Assembly: GCA_021292165.1 (NCBI GenBank)
Contig: CM037881.1
Span: 3,162,001-3,226,000, forward strand
Direction of reading: 5' to 3'
DNA from: Shinisaurus crocodilurus
Lineage: Eukaryota; Chordata; Lepidosauria; Squamata; Shinisauridae
DNA length: 64,000 nt
Part shown: in pieces, positions 20,002 through 30,159 of the stretch
Layout of the letters: each line of letters begins with the position of its first letter
Position numbering within the stretch: position 1 is the first letter of the stretch
Program-made: the position numbers and the translations under genes
Notes under the pieces: generated by a model
What the model saw: the letters and a program-made list of their open reading frames with translations, nothing else
Told to the model about the DNA's origin: nothing
Databases searched by the model: none

Positions 20002-22872
20002 ATGGAAGAAGGCCTCTTTGCCACAATGGAGAGAACAGCTCCAGCGGTGCCCATTGATAGTCTACCACAAAATGTAGGGGGAAAGTCGGACTGTAAAGCA
20101 CATAGTCTTCAATGTCTCTATACTAATGCCCAGAGTATGGGCAACAAACAAGACGAACTTGAACTCTTGATACATGAGGGCAAGTACGACTTGATAGGGA
20201 TAACTGAAACCTGGTGGGATGACTCCCATGACTGGAATACAGCAATTGAAGGGTATAACTTGTTCAAAAGGAACAGAAGCAACAGAAAGGGAGGTGGAGT
20301 TGCACTGTATGTTAAAAATACGTATCTCTGCACAGAGATACAGGAAGAGGAGCTTGGCAGCCCCATTGAGAGCATCTGGGTTAAAATAAAGGGGGCAAAG
20401 AATAAAGCGAACATGGCGGTTGGAGTCTACTACCGACCACCCAATCAAGGAGAAGACGAGGATGGAACTTTTGAAAAACAAATTGCCAGTGTTTCAAGGA
20501 GGCACGATGTGGTAGTAATGGGAGACTTCAATTTCCCTGATATCTGTTGGGAGACTTATTCAGCCAAACATGGCCCCTCCAAGAAATTCCTGAGCTGTGT
20601 TGCTGATAACTTCCTCCTACAGAAAGTGGAGGAAGGAACTAGAGGATCGGCTATCCTTGACCTGATTCTAACCAACAGAGACGAGTTAGTGGATAAAGTG
20701 GCAGTTTCGGGAACTCTGGGGGAAAGTGACCATGTTATACTTGAGTTCTTGATTCTAACGGAAGCAAAAGCTGAGTGTAGCCAAACACGTACCCTGGATT
20801 TTAGGAAAGCCAATTTTAACAAACTCAGAACAATGATTAGTAAGATCCCATGGCAAATGACTCTCACGAGAAAGGGAGCCCAGGAGGGGTGGGAGTTTTT
20901 AAAAAAGGAAATTTTAAAGGCACAATTGCAAACAATTCCCACAAGGAAAAAAGGCAGAGGGCAACAGAAGAAGCCAATGTGGCTTCACAATAAACTCAAA
21001 GATGACCTGAAAACAAAAAAGGACACATATAGGAAGTGGAAGGAAGGACAGGCTACAGGGGAAGAGTACAGGCAGGTAGCACAGAACTGCAGGAATAGTG
21101 TCAGGAAGGCTAAAGCTGAGAATGAGCTAAGGTTAGCGAGGAATGCTAAAAGCAACAAAAAAGCTTTCTTCAGATACATGCACAGTAAAAGACAGAAGAA
21201 AGAACTGGTGGTTCAACTACGCAATGAGGATGGCAAATTGATAACAGAAGACAAAGAAAAGGCAGAAGTGTTCAATTCCTACTTTGGCTCGGTCTTCTCC
21301 CAAAAGAGGGTCTATGACCCCCCTGGCAAACCTGAAATGCAGACTGAAGGGGCAGAATTGCAGCTTGAGATTGATAGGCAAATGGTCAAGGAGCACCTGA
21401 TTACTCTGAACGAGTTTAAATCTCCAGGGCCTGATGAGCTGCATCCTAGAGTAATAAAGGAACTGGCAGAAGAACTCTCAGAACCACTGTCTATTATCTT
21501 TGAGAAATCATGGAGGACAGGTGAAGTGCCAGACGACTGGAGGAGGGCAAATGTTGTTCCCATCTTCAAAAAGGGCAAGAAGGAGGAACCTGGGAACTAT
21601 AGGCCAGTCAGTCTGACATCAATCCCCGGGAAGATTTTTGAGCAGATTATAAAGAAGTCAGTCTGCAAGCACCTTGAAAACAATGCAGTGATTACTAGAA
21701 GCCAGCATGGATTTGTCAAGAACAAATCCTGTCAGACTAATCTGATCTCATTTTTTGATCGGGTAACCTCCCTTGTGGACTGTGGGAATGCTGTGGACAT
21801 TATATACCTGGACTTCAGCAAAGCTTTCGACAAAGTGCCTCATGATATCCTGATTAGTAAGCTAGCTAAGAGTGGGCTAGATGGATCAACTATCAGGTGG
21901 ATCCACAATTGGCTACAGAATCGGACTCAAAGAGTGCTTATCAATGGTTCCTTCTCAAACTGGGGAGAGGTAACGAGCGGGGTACCACAGGGCTCGGTCC
22001 TGGGCCCGGTGCTCTTCAACATTTTTATTAATGACTTGGATGAGGAGGTACAGGGAATGCTTATCAAATTTGCAGATGACACAAAGTTGGGTGGAACAGC
22101 TAATACTCTGGAAGACAGAAACAAAATTCAAAGTGACCTCGATAGGCTGGAGCGCTGGGCCGAAAACAACAGAATGAAATTTAACAGGGATAAATGCCAA
22201 GTGCTGCACCTAGGGAGAGGAAACCAAATGCAGAGTTACAGAATGGGGGACACTTGGCTCAACAATACTACAAGTGAGAAGGATCTTGGAATTGTGGTAG
22301 ATCACAAACTGAATATGAGCCAGCAATGCGACGTGGCTGCAAAGAAGGCAAATGCAATTTTGGGCTGTATTAATAGAAGTATAGCTTCCAAATCGCGGGA
22401 AGTGATAATTCCCCTTTACTCGGCACTGGTTAGGCCTCATCTTGAGTACTGTGTCCAGTTCTGGGCACCTCATTTTAACAAGGACATAGACAAACTGGAG
22501 AGGGTTCAGAGGAGGGCAACAAGGATGATAAAGGGACTGGAAACAAGGCCCTATGAGGAGAGACTGAAAGAACTGGACATGTTTAGCCTTCAGAAGAGGA
22601 GACTGAGGGGAGATATGATCGCACTCTTCCAGTATTTGAAGGGATGTCACACAGAGGAGGGCAAAGATCTCTTCTCGTTCATCCCAGTTTGCAGGACACG
22701 GAATAATGGGCTCAAGTTACAGGAACCTAGATTCCACCTAAACATCAGGAAAAATTTCCTGACTGTCAGAGCAATAAGACAATGGAATCAACTACCTAGG
22801 GAGGTGGTGGGCTCTCCCAGTCTGGAGGCATTCAAGGTGCGGCTGGACAGACATCTGTCAGAGATGCTTTGA
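20002..22872 (+). CDS. CR1 ORF2 protein (endonuclease + reverse transcriptase)
   Basis: 956 aa, intact. The N-terminal AP-type endonuclease has YTNAQS (Asn42), GITETWW (Glu69), VYYRPPN (143-148), MGDFNFPD (Asp175, Asn177), LDLILTN and SDH (242-244). Residues 515-790 are the reverse transcriptase: [28 protein letters not shown] (Asp604), GVPQGSVLGP (660-669) and KFADDTKLGG (Asp692-Asp693). The C-terminal domain holds [19 protein letters not shown] and the basic [12 protein letters not shown]. It nicks target DNA and copies the element RNA in place. The first Met is used as start; initiation after ORF1 by reinitiation is inferred from the 38-nt spacing. Confidence 0.96.
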   Translation: MEEGLFATMERTAPAVPIDSLPQNVGGKSDCKAHSLQCLYTNAQSMGNKQDELELLIHEGKYDLIGITETWWDDSHDWNTAIEGYNLFKRNRSNRKGGGVALYVKNTYLCTEIQEEELGSPIESIWVKIKGAKNKANMAVGVYYRPPNQGEDEDGTFEKQIASVSRRHDVVVMGDFNFPDICWETYSAKHGPSKKFLSCVADNFLLQKVEEGTRGSAILDLILTNRDELVDKVAVSGTLGESDHVILEFLILTEAKAECSQTRTLDFRKANFNKLRTMISKIPWQMTLTRKGAQEGWEFLKKEILKAQLQTIPTRKKGRGQQKKPMWLHNKLKDDLKTKKDTYRKWKEGQATGEEYRQVAQNCRNSVRKAKAENELRLARNAKSNKKAFFRYMHSKRQKKELVVQLRNEDGKLITEDKEKAEVFNSYFGSVFSQKRVYDPPGKPEMQTEGAELQLEIDRQMVKEHLITLNEFKSPGPDELHPRVIKELAEELSEPLSIIFEKSWRTGEVPDDWRRANVVPIFKKGKKEEPGNYRPVSLTSIPGKIFEQIIKKSVCKHLENNAVITRSQHGFVKNKSCQTNLISFFDRVTSLVDCGNAVDIIYLDFSKAFDKVPHDILISKLAKSGLDGSTIRWIHNWLQNRTQRVLINGSFSNWGEVTSGVPQGSVLGPVLFNIFINDLDEEVQGMLIKFADDTKLGGTANTLEDRNKIQSDLDRLERWAENNRMKFNRDKCQVLHLGRGNQMQSYRMGDTWLNNTTSEKDLGIVVDHKLNMSQQCDVAAKKANAILGCINRSIASKSREVIIPLYSALVRPHLEYCVQFWAPHFNKDIDKLERVQRRATRMIKGLETRPYEERLKELDMFSLQKRRLRGDMIALFQYLKGCHTEEGKDLFSFIPVCRTRNNGLKLQEPRFHLNIRKNFLTVRAIRQWNQLPREVVGSPSLEAFKVRLDRHLSEML

Positions 22873-22952
22873 CCTGGATTCCTGCATTGAGCAGGGGGTT
22901 GGACTCGATGGCCTTGTAGGCCCCTTCCAACTCTACTTTTCTATGATTCTAA

Positions 22953-23855
22953 GTCAGGCATAGAAAAATCTTGTCTTTTAATTTCACTTATGTATAAAAT
23001 TGTTCCTAGCGGCTGAGGTGTGATGTGTCTTCAGCAATAGTACACACCAAAATTTCCCCCATTAGCTTGTTACCTGATACTGAGCAATGGTTGGGCAGAA
23101 CTCTATTGACGTAACACTTCCGGGGAACAACCAACAGCACTCCCCGCCCGCCCCCCCTCCTCCAGAGTTGTCAGCATAGTTCCTTCCAAATTCCTGGGTC
23201 TTTAAACAGAGTGGCTAGTACCACTAGTCTATGACCCTAGTGAAACTATTAGCTATGATGCATGCTGGTCATGAGTAGCTTTTACTGCAAAAAAACAACA
23301 ACACCTTTATTGTGTAAAAAAAGCCAGAAATACATTATACTCAAATCTGAGGGGAAAGTAACAAAACAAGCTGACAAATGCAACACCCTCTAGGTGAAAT
23401 AAAAGTCAAAGAGATGACAGTGAAAGAGAGCTTGATCCCTGACAATACTTTGCATTGTGCTAATATGTCAGTGACCTACCTGCATTCACAAATCCACAAA
23501 AACAGCAAAGTTGAAGTACATTTTCTGAGATGTTTTAACTAATCATAAAAAGTCACTTGTCACCATTATCTCCTTCAAGGACAGATTCAAAGTGGTCTTC
23601 ACCAGCTTCGTTGTCACAGTGTTGTACATGGCAAACAAAAATGTATGATTTGGGGTAGCCTACAGCTTTATTTGGGGTGCCGAACCCGCGTTCCTTATTC
23701 TTTTAAATATATTTTTACTACTATTGGTGTGGCGCACCATGCTTGACAATATCCTATGCACACATAGGGCTTTGGGCCAGACTGGATTCAGTGCCATCTT
23801 GTAGGGTGCACACTCCTGGACGTGTAGGTATATGATTTTAGGTGGCATGAAACTT
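22953..23855. other. Intron, no gene seen
   Basis: Follows the CR1 3' end. It holds a C-rich CCCCGCCCGCCCCCCCTCCTCC block near 23143-23164 and otherwise AT-rich sequence. 23220-23290 and 16760-16880 share CTATGGCCCTAGCAAAATTATTAGC-like text, hinting at an old duplicated sequence on either side of the CR1. No exon. Confidence 0.45.
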
Positions 23856-24121
23856 TGTATAAGGGCATTTGTACAAGGGACTGGAGGAACTCCCCTGAGA
23901 GGAGAGGTTACAACATTTGGACCTTTTTGATTATAAGGGGGGACATGATAGAGCTGCATAAAAAGTATGCATGGTGTGGAGAACGTGCATATACCGTAAT
24001 ACTAGAACCTACAGTCATCCAATGAAGCTGAATGCTAGGAGACTCAGAATATATCAAAGGAAGTACTTTTTCACACAGTGCATAGTTAAACTATGTGATT
24101 CACTGTCTACTACAAGATGTA

Positions 24122-25012
24122 GGCCTGATTCACACGACACAACAGCCCACCCTGGCAATAAGCCACGGTGCGTTGGTTGTTTTGCAAAGTACCAACCATG
24201 GGCCTGATAGACGATTGGGCTCATCGTGGATGCTTCTCTCCCTCCCTCCCTCCCTCCTTCCCTCCCTCCCTCCCCGCTCCTTCCTCCAGGCAGTAGTCTA
24301 GGGGACACCACCGGCGGAATGAATGAGTCCGCTCTCTCCGACAGCCGCGATTGTGAGTCGATTTCGGCTTGCCATGGCTGTCAGAGAGTCCCCGTTGCAC
24401 AAACAGGGCTCGTGTCCTGAAGTGCAACAGGGTCAACTTCCAGCCTTGGCTGGGACAATGTGCATGCAGGCCTACTCTCGAGGGGGAGGCGAGTGTCTGA
24501 TATGCTCTGCACCAGTGCCCCGAGCACAGGGCTGCGGCGAAGAGTGGAGATGTCATCCCCACCTGCTGCTGGAGAGGTCTACTCTTGAGCAGGAGGTGGG
24601 GGTGCCTGATCCACTCCACATCACTGCACCAAGTATAGGGCGGCGGTGCGGAGTGGAAATCGGGGAAGCCTCTGCCAGCTGACCTCAAGTGCCGTTTTTG
24701 CACTCTGGATGCGGCTGACAATGGCGGTCACCCAACGGCCACTTGGCAAGAGCAGCAAGGGAACTTTGCCGCTCTTGCCAAGCAGCTCACTGGCTGCAGG
24801 ATCTCACCCACGGTGGGTCGTGTCGTCCCTGTTTGGATGATACGACAAGGCACCATGGGTGACAAAACCCCCAAAACAACCTATGGGCACTGCAGGGTGC
24901 TTTGTTTCAAAAAACAAGCCACCCTTGGTGAAGTGGTCCCTGTTTGGATGATACGACAACCCTATGAAAACAAACCATGATAGGTTGTTGGGTCATCCGA
25001 ACCAGGTTGTAG
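24122..25012 (-). mobile_element. Large non-autonomous DNA transposon (CCTGRTTC family)
   Basis: The left end CCTGATTCACACGAC and the reverse complement of the right end CCTGGTTCGGATGAC form imperfect inverted repeats. The flanks AGATGTAG and GGTTGTAG may be an 8-bp duplication. Inside are a (CTCC)n/(TCCC)n tract at 24238-24275 and blocks (CACTTGGCAAGAGCAGC, CACCCACGGTGGGT) shared with copies at 34964, 51795, 58070 and 59577. No transposase is readable. Confidence 0.6.
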
Positions 25013-25123
25013 TGATGGCGACCAATTTGGACAACTTTAAAAGGGGGTTAGACAAATGTGTGGAGGATGAGGCTATCAACAGCTATTAGTCCTGATGGCT
25101 ATAGAAGACCTCCAGGATTATAT

Positions 25124-25466
25124 AAATGGAGGTTGGCCTTTCACATGAACGATCTAACTGGAGGTTGGCCTTTCACAAAGGTTCCATGGACTTTGAAGAA
25201 GCCCGAGTGCAAGGTGAAAGGGAGAAACGTGCTAAGCGAAAAGCACGTCAAATGAATCCTTTACAGGACCGTCTTCCATCTGGTAACCTGTGTCCTCACT
25301 GTGGGAAGCTGTGTGGATCTAGAATTGGCCTCCACAGTCACTTACGGACCCATCGCTAGAGTCTACACAATTTTCTTTAGAATTTCCTCCTTTTATAATT
25401 TTCTTTTTGTAATTTTATCCTGGAAGACAATCTTACTTGGTCACGAGTGATCGCCCTACTACTACC
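25124..25466 (+). mobile_element. LINE 3' end encoding a C2H2 finger
   Basis: The frame at 25126-25359 has HKGSMDFEEARVQGEREKRA, then NLCPHCGKLCGSRIGLHSHL and RTHR, a C-x2-C-x12-H-x3-H finger at the C-terminus. The minus-strand copy at 50560-51140 carries the same end plus more upstream sequence. ACCTCCAGGAT stands on both sides (about 25109-25119 and 25456-25466), a probable 11-bp target duplication. Confidence 0.7.
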
Positions 25467-25857
25467 TCCAGGATCAGAGGTAGTATGCCTCTGTATGCCA
25501 ATTCCTGAGGAATATGAATGGGATGATGCTACTGCATTCATGGCCTGTTGTGGGCTTCCTGCAGGCATCTCGGTATGCCTGTGATCTGCTTCAGCATGGC
25601 TCCGCTTATGTTCTTATGTGTTCCGCAGGTGCAAGCAGTCCCGTGCAGTGCTCGTACGTAGCTGTATGAAGAACGGTTTGATGTGCACAGCAGTAATGCC
25701 ACGTACAACACTGCTGGCTCCACAGTCCCCCTGGGCACAGGGCATATTACGTCATGTTGCTACTGACTGTAAGCAAAGCACTGCAAAGAATAGTGGTGCA
25801 AACATTTGTCTGAATAAAAAGTAATCTATGACATAGAAACATATTGGGTTAACTTAC

Positions 25858-25984
25858 AATCCATATGCTGAGTTTGCTGCTAGGCTGGTTATCTGTTGTG
25901 GAGGCTCGCCATCTGCCCCTAGCCAACTGAATGACTAGCTCTGCTTGGTAACCAGGGGGCATCCTCACAGCACGAGTTTTGACA
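25858..25984 (-). CDS. STXBP5L: STXBP5L-like exon J, with +1 frameshift
   Basis: The acceptor TTCTTAG and donor GTAAGT are intact. The exon opens VKTRAVRMPPGYQAELVIQL in the correct frame. It then meets GCTAGGGGCAGATGG, where the family has VWVDGEPPQQ. The reading frame must shift by one base to continue as ADGEPPQQITSLAANSAYGL. The exon is 127 nt; the matching human stretch needs 126. The extra base sits in or beside a GGGG run, and the conserved Trp is also lost (AGG). No alternative splice site nearby restores frame. A true lesion, an allele, or a homopolymer error in assembly are all possible. Confidence 0.88.
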
Positions 25985-26750
25985 CTAAGAAGAAAAAAGG
26001 AAACAGTGAACAAAATGAAAAGGCTACACACTGAGAAATGATTTGCTTGGATGAGAAAACCACCTGGCTAAATCACCTGGCTAAATCACCTGGCTAAATC
26101 TTAGGGCCAAACTAGGTATATGTTATGTTATTTCTTCAGGGGGGTGAAAGCCCTTGGGCGTAACTAGAAGAAGAGAAACAGTGAGTGAGGAAGAAGTTTA
26201 GGATTCCCTCCACTGCTTCTCTGATCCCCCAGAAGCAGCTTTTCCTGTTTAAAAAAGGCCATCAATGCAATATTACACATATCTTCATGCCACAACTAGT
26301 TTGATGCTTAAAGCAAGGTATAAAAGGAATTTGCTCCCTTCCGCTACATATAGGGATTTATGATCTTGAAACAAAGTGTGCCCATAGATCCTAGTAAGAG
26401 TTCCAGTCACTGTCAATATGGGAAATGCAGAAGGACCATCAGAGTAACCCTGGCTCACCAGTGCAAAATTGAGCAAGATGGAATGGAACTTCTTTAGTCA
26501 GATAAGAGTCTATTTGGGTTTTAATATCATTTCTCCCACCTGGCACACATCATGACTCCGAGCACTGAAATAAGTCAGTGTCTGCCTGCAGGGAATAATA
26601 ACTGAATGAAGCATTGTGTGCCAGTAAGTAGAGATCTAGAAAGCATGCCTGCTGATCTGATCCACCTCTGTACACATAACGCATTCACAGAGAAATAACT
26701 AGAGAGGTCACTTATGGAACACAATGTTTGAACTTCAAGTGTTTGTTGTA
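25985..26750. other. Intron, no gene seen
   Basis: It has a three-copy 13-bp tandem (CACCTGGCTAAAT) at 26061-26099. Nothing else is recognised. Confidence 0.5.
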
Positions 26751-26754
26751 CCCC

Positions 26755-27250
26755 GCCTTTAGGGCTTCTGCCCTGAAAGGCAGACAAGAAATATTTTAAA
26801 TAAATGAGTAAATAAATAAATCTAGTCTGGCCCTAGGTCACACTAAGGCATGGGAGCTTGGGGGTTGAGCCAAAGACCTCAAAGGAAAAAGCAGATCTTA
26901 AAGAGGGATCTGAAGGAAGTAAGAGAGGTGACATCACACGTATTCTAGAAGGCAGTTCCAAGACTCCAGTGGGTGAAGTCTTTTGAGAGGGCAGAAGACC
27001 TTTGGATGCTGGAACTGGAGAGATGTATCAGGATATAAGAGCAGAGAAGGCAGGAGAGCAGAGAGCAAGGCCATGGACAGTTTTGGAGATAAGGATAAGA
27101 AGCTTGTGTTGATTCCAGGAGTAGAAAGGAAGCCAGTGTAGGGATTTAAGGAGAGGCATCACGTGATCAGAGGGATGAGAGATTTTGGCAGACATCACAT
27201 CAGAGGAACAAGATAAGGCAGTGGAAAGCTAAAGAGGAGAAGAATGCTGT
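26755..27250 (+). repeat. Old interspersed repeat
   Basis: It starts with a tail-like TACCCCGCCTTTAGGGC..AAATAAATGAGTAAATAAATAAA (26755-26821). It continues as a GA-rich stretch with AAGCCAGTGTAGGGATTTAA and CACGTGATCAGAGGG, which look like old dispersed-repeat sequence. Family not named. Confidence 0.4.
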
Positions 27251-27449
27251 AGTCTAGGCAAGAGTTGAGCTGGGTGTTGACCAGTTTTTGCTGAGGGGAC
27301 AAAGGAAGGGTGTGTATTTTTTGCAGTATTGTATAGGGAGAAGTGACTTAACTTGGAGACAGACTGAATATAGGAAGATAAGGAGATAGAATAAAAGATA
27401 AACCAAGGTTACATGCCTGTTCAACAGGGTAAGCAGTAACATTGTCAGT

Positions 27450-27748
27450 ACAGGTAGTCCCCAAGTTAAGAATGTCCAACTTACAGACAACCCATACTTA
27501 AGAATGGACTTCTGGGTTGCCTGGCGCCTACATCATTTATGTAGAGCACATAGCATTTATTTATTTATTTATTTATTTATGAATCGCCCATCTGGCCAGA
27601 CAACCGGCCACTCTGAGTGATGTACAATCCAATAGATTTGCGTAAGTGCCGATTTTAACGTATAGAACGCTATGCTGTTCCAACTTACATACAACTTAAA
27701 GACATTCTTAAGAAAGGAAATCGTTCGTAACCTGGGGGCTGCTTGTAT
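27450..27748. mobile_element. Pogo/Tigger-like MITE with nested tail
   Basis: Left end TACAGGTAGTCCCCAAGTTA; the reverse complement of the right end is TACAAGCAGCCCCCAGGTTA. They are inverted repeats with TA at both ends, as in Tc1/mariner-pogo elements. Inside, 27550-27630 is an (ATTT)n plus GAATCGCCCATCTGGCCAGAC piece of an L2-like tail. Confidence 0.7.
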
Positions 27749-27779
27749 ATCCAAGGAGATTAACACTTGGGAAAAAGGT

Positions 27780-28120
27780 TAGAAGTCTTGGTCATATTTC
27801 TTTGTTTCATTCATTCATTCATTCATTCAGTACATCTACGTCCCACTTTTCAGAGATATATCCCCACAAAGTGGCTTATAAACAATAAAGGCATTGGACA
27901 CAAGAACACAGAAATATATAAAAACAGCATTATCAGAAATGAGGAAATTAAGCCAACTTTGAAGTTATTGAAAGTAGAACACAGGTGGACTACCTACTCA
28001 GGAAATACCAATTTGGAAAAGAAAATCGAATTTGAGACAAAAAAGCATCCAAGCAGTAATATCAGAGAGGAAGTAGGAGGAATGAACAGTTTCGGGTACA
28101 GATGAGTATATCTGCCTTGA
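27780..28120. other. (ATTC)n tract and old repeat tail
   Basis: TTCATTCATTCATTC at 27795-27827 is followed by CCCACTTTTCAGAGATATATCCCCACAAAGTGGCTTATAAACAATAAA, a typical reversed SINE/L2 tail. The open frame at 27767-28105 crosses this repeat and is not a gene. Confidence 0.5.
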
Positions 28121-28149
28121 CTTCTTTTATGAAAGATATGGGACTTGCA

Positions 28150-29085
28150 TCCCCCGGGGAGAAAGCATACCTGGCGAGGGCATGGGTCTTTGCAACATAC
28201 TTTGGTTTCAATCCCACGCAGGAGGGAGCCTCCCACAACTAGTACTCTTCTCTTCCTCTTGTTGTAGGCCTCGGTTTCATTGCCTCCGCTTGACTGACCT
28301 TCAGCCTCTTGCTCACTGTCACGTGGGGTGCCCTGTAATTCTTCCTCCGCAGGCTATTCTCAGTCTTGTCCTCAAGTACCTGAAAGCAGTTCCATAGCTC
28401 CACTGCTTCCACTGGTGCAGAATGTCTTCTAGTTCTTCTGCTCCTAACTGTCCCCCCTTTCCAGGGAGTTTCCTTTACTTCATTTTTCCTCGCCTCAGCA
28501 TTCTCCGATTCTGCCTCAGCTTCCTGTTGCTCTTCTGGCTCCTGTACTTCACTTTGCTGTTGTAGTTCCACCATTCTGTCTAGGAACTCTTCGTGTTCTC
28601 TTATTCCCTTGAGGGTTGACAGTCATAGCTTCAGTCCTATAACTTTTTCTTTCAACAGTGCAACCAGCTTGCACTTGTTGAACATGTAGGCCATGCTGAT
28701 CTCAGGAAAGAAAACAAACATTGCACACACCTTGCAGGTCACCACCACTGGAGAGTCTTTTCCGTCCATACTCTCTATTCCCTTTTTGTTTCTACCTTTC
28801 CAATTGTATTAGAATGGCCTGTGCTTTGCCCTGTCTTCCCTGAAGGTTAACGAAGAGTCCCACTGGTATATAAGTGTGTGTTATAAGAAAAGAAGAAGGG
28901 GAAAAAAAGAAGAAGAAAATTTGTTAGGGACCTTCCCCTTGACCTCCCCTGCCGAACTCCACTGCCACACTCCTGTTTGCCCTCCCTGTTCGCTCGCCCT
29001 GGGAGCCTGCTTGCCTATATAGCACCCAAAACAGCTGCAGCCCCTCCTGTGCTTCTGCTCAGCTGGGAGTCAGGAAACAGTCACC
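28150..29085 (-). mobile_element. CR1 5'-end fragment (monomer, leader, ORF1 part)
   Basis: Minus strand: a monomer piece (CAGCTGGGAGTC, AGCAGGCTCCCAGGGCGAGCGAACAGGG), the leader (GGGGAGGTCAAGGGGAAGGTCCC), then ORF1 with GDRRM-type start, HSAPVEAVELWNCFQVLED, and G-SLLRGIETKVC. It stops at LPGG near 28152. The 3' two-thirds of the element is absent, which is the opposite of the usual 5' truncation. Confidence 0.82.
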
Positions 29086-29170
29086 AATAACGTAGTAAGA
29101 TATGTCTATGTGATTATTTGAACATGTAGAAGCCTTTCATCTTTTTCATGAACTCAATGCCATTGCAGAG

Positions 29171-29438
29171 TACAGTAATACCTTGGATTGCAAGTAACGT
29201 GGTCTGAGAGTGCTTTGCACGACAAGCAATTTTTAAAAATAAATTTTGACTTGATAAACAAGCGACGTCTTGCAATACAAGTAGTCCGTAGGGATGTAAC
29301 CGTTCGCCTCGAGTCGGCGTAGCGGGCCGAAATCGGCCCCGTTCACGCCCGCCAGAGACTCACTTTGATATAAGAGTGTTTTGGATTACAAACATGGTTC
29401 CGGAACGAATTATGCTTGCAATCCAAGGTATTACTGTA
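29171..29438. mobile_element. Tc1/mariner-pogo MITE, copy 1
   Basis: Perfect 24-bp inverted ends: TACAGTAATACCTTGGATTG and its complement CAATCCAAGGTATTACTGTA. TA lies at each border. The middle differs from copy 2 over about 29290-29355, where a GC-rich block (CGCCTCGAGTCGGCG..GGGCCGAAATCGGCCCC) replaces AT-rich sequence. Confidence 0.88.
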
Positions 29439-29439
29439 G

Positions 29440-30158
29440 ATGGTTTTTGGTATTTTACTTTAAGATATCTGAAGATTCAAAATGCAAATTGCTTTAGTTC
29501 GCTATATGTAGTGTCAGTTTTGCTTATTAGTTGTCCAAAATGGCATCTTAACTTCTGCACTAATGCAAACAATTTTTTAAAAAGTAAGCTGATGTGACAG
29601 AATGGATCCAGAGAGCTTCCTAAGAATAGGCTCTGTTATCTATTATCCCTAGGAACCAATCACTGATGTATGTGGCACTTTACATTAGAAGTGCAGCCTT
29701 GTTGTTTAAAAGGTCCAAACTATTCTACAAGTGGTGATAATGACAGATGGTTATATCAGTTGGTTCCTTTCCTGCTGTGTGTATAGATATTAGAAGAGAG
29801 AGCAGCTCCAGAGTTCACATGGACATTTAAATTCAGTAAAGACCAAATGAATTAGAAGTGAGGATGACATTTTACATTTAAACATGGTGTAAAAAACTAA
29901 ATATATAACCAAAATTATAGCTGCCTATATTTACAGAATTTCATTTAATACTATTTTGCCTTTTAAAATATCTATTTGATTTGGTAAGCAGAGTTGTGTA
30001 GTTTTTTTGGAGAGGGCTTGATTAGTTAGGGATACCCTGTATACGATCCATACAGATAAACCAAAAAGCATCCTTCTCGTTCTCCCTAAGAATGTCTGTG
30101 CAGCTGCAGGCAAGCCTGAATAGTGTCTAAGGCTTCATATTTTCCTTTCTTAAAAAAT
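29440..30158. other. Intron, no gene seen
   Basis: AT-rich intron between two recognised elements. No exon motif on the minus strand. Confidence 0.5.
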
Positions 30159-30159
30159 G

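Larger units (their letters stand above)
17101..22952 (+). mobile_element. Full-length CR1 LINE with tandem 5' monomers
   Basis: A complete CR1-clade non-LTR retrotransposon. In order it has five full and one partial 311-bp tandem monomers, a short untranslated leader with an A-rich and AT-dinucleotide tract, ORF1, a 38-nt gap, ORF2, and an 80-nt 3' UTR ending in TTCTATGATTCTAA. Both ORFs are open end to end and keep their catalytic residues. Most CR1 copies in a genome are truncated at the 5' end, so this is unusual. It lies in the intron between exons J and K, antisense to the host gene. Other CR1 copies in the window (for example at 52 kb) are close in sequence, which suggests recent activity. 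Confidence 0.95.
23860..25620 (+). mobile_element. CR1/L3-type LINE 3' part, split by two insertions
   Basis: Outer pieces: 23860-24121 (RT C-terminal remnant, GGGGACATGATAGAGCTGCA), 25013-25123 (TGATGGCGACCAATTTGGAC, TTTAAAAGGGGGTTAGACAAA) and 25467-25620 (CAGAGGTAGTATGCCTCTG). A MITE at 24122-25012 and a LINE tail at 25124-25466 interrupt it. The text across each interruption is continuous with the expected element order. Confidence 0.65.

Noticed and set aside
20062..22650. Minus-strand open frames of 65-146 aa inside CR1 ORF2
   Set aside because: Shadows of the conserved ORF2 coding strand; the same shadow text occurs at 52065-52505.
25126..25359. Host zinc-finger gene exon
   Set aside because: The same sequence is present at 50.6 kb with LINE-type upstream coding text and a simple-repeat end, so it is a retrotransposon C-terminus.
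26061..26099. CRISPR-like direct repeat
   Set aside because: Three adjacent 13-bp units without spacers in vertebrate intron; a plain short tandem repeat.
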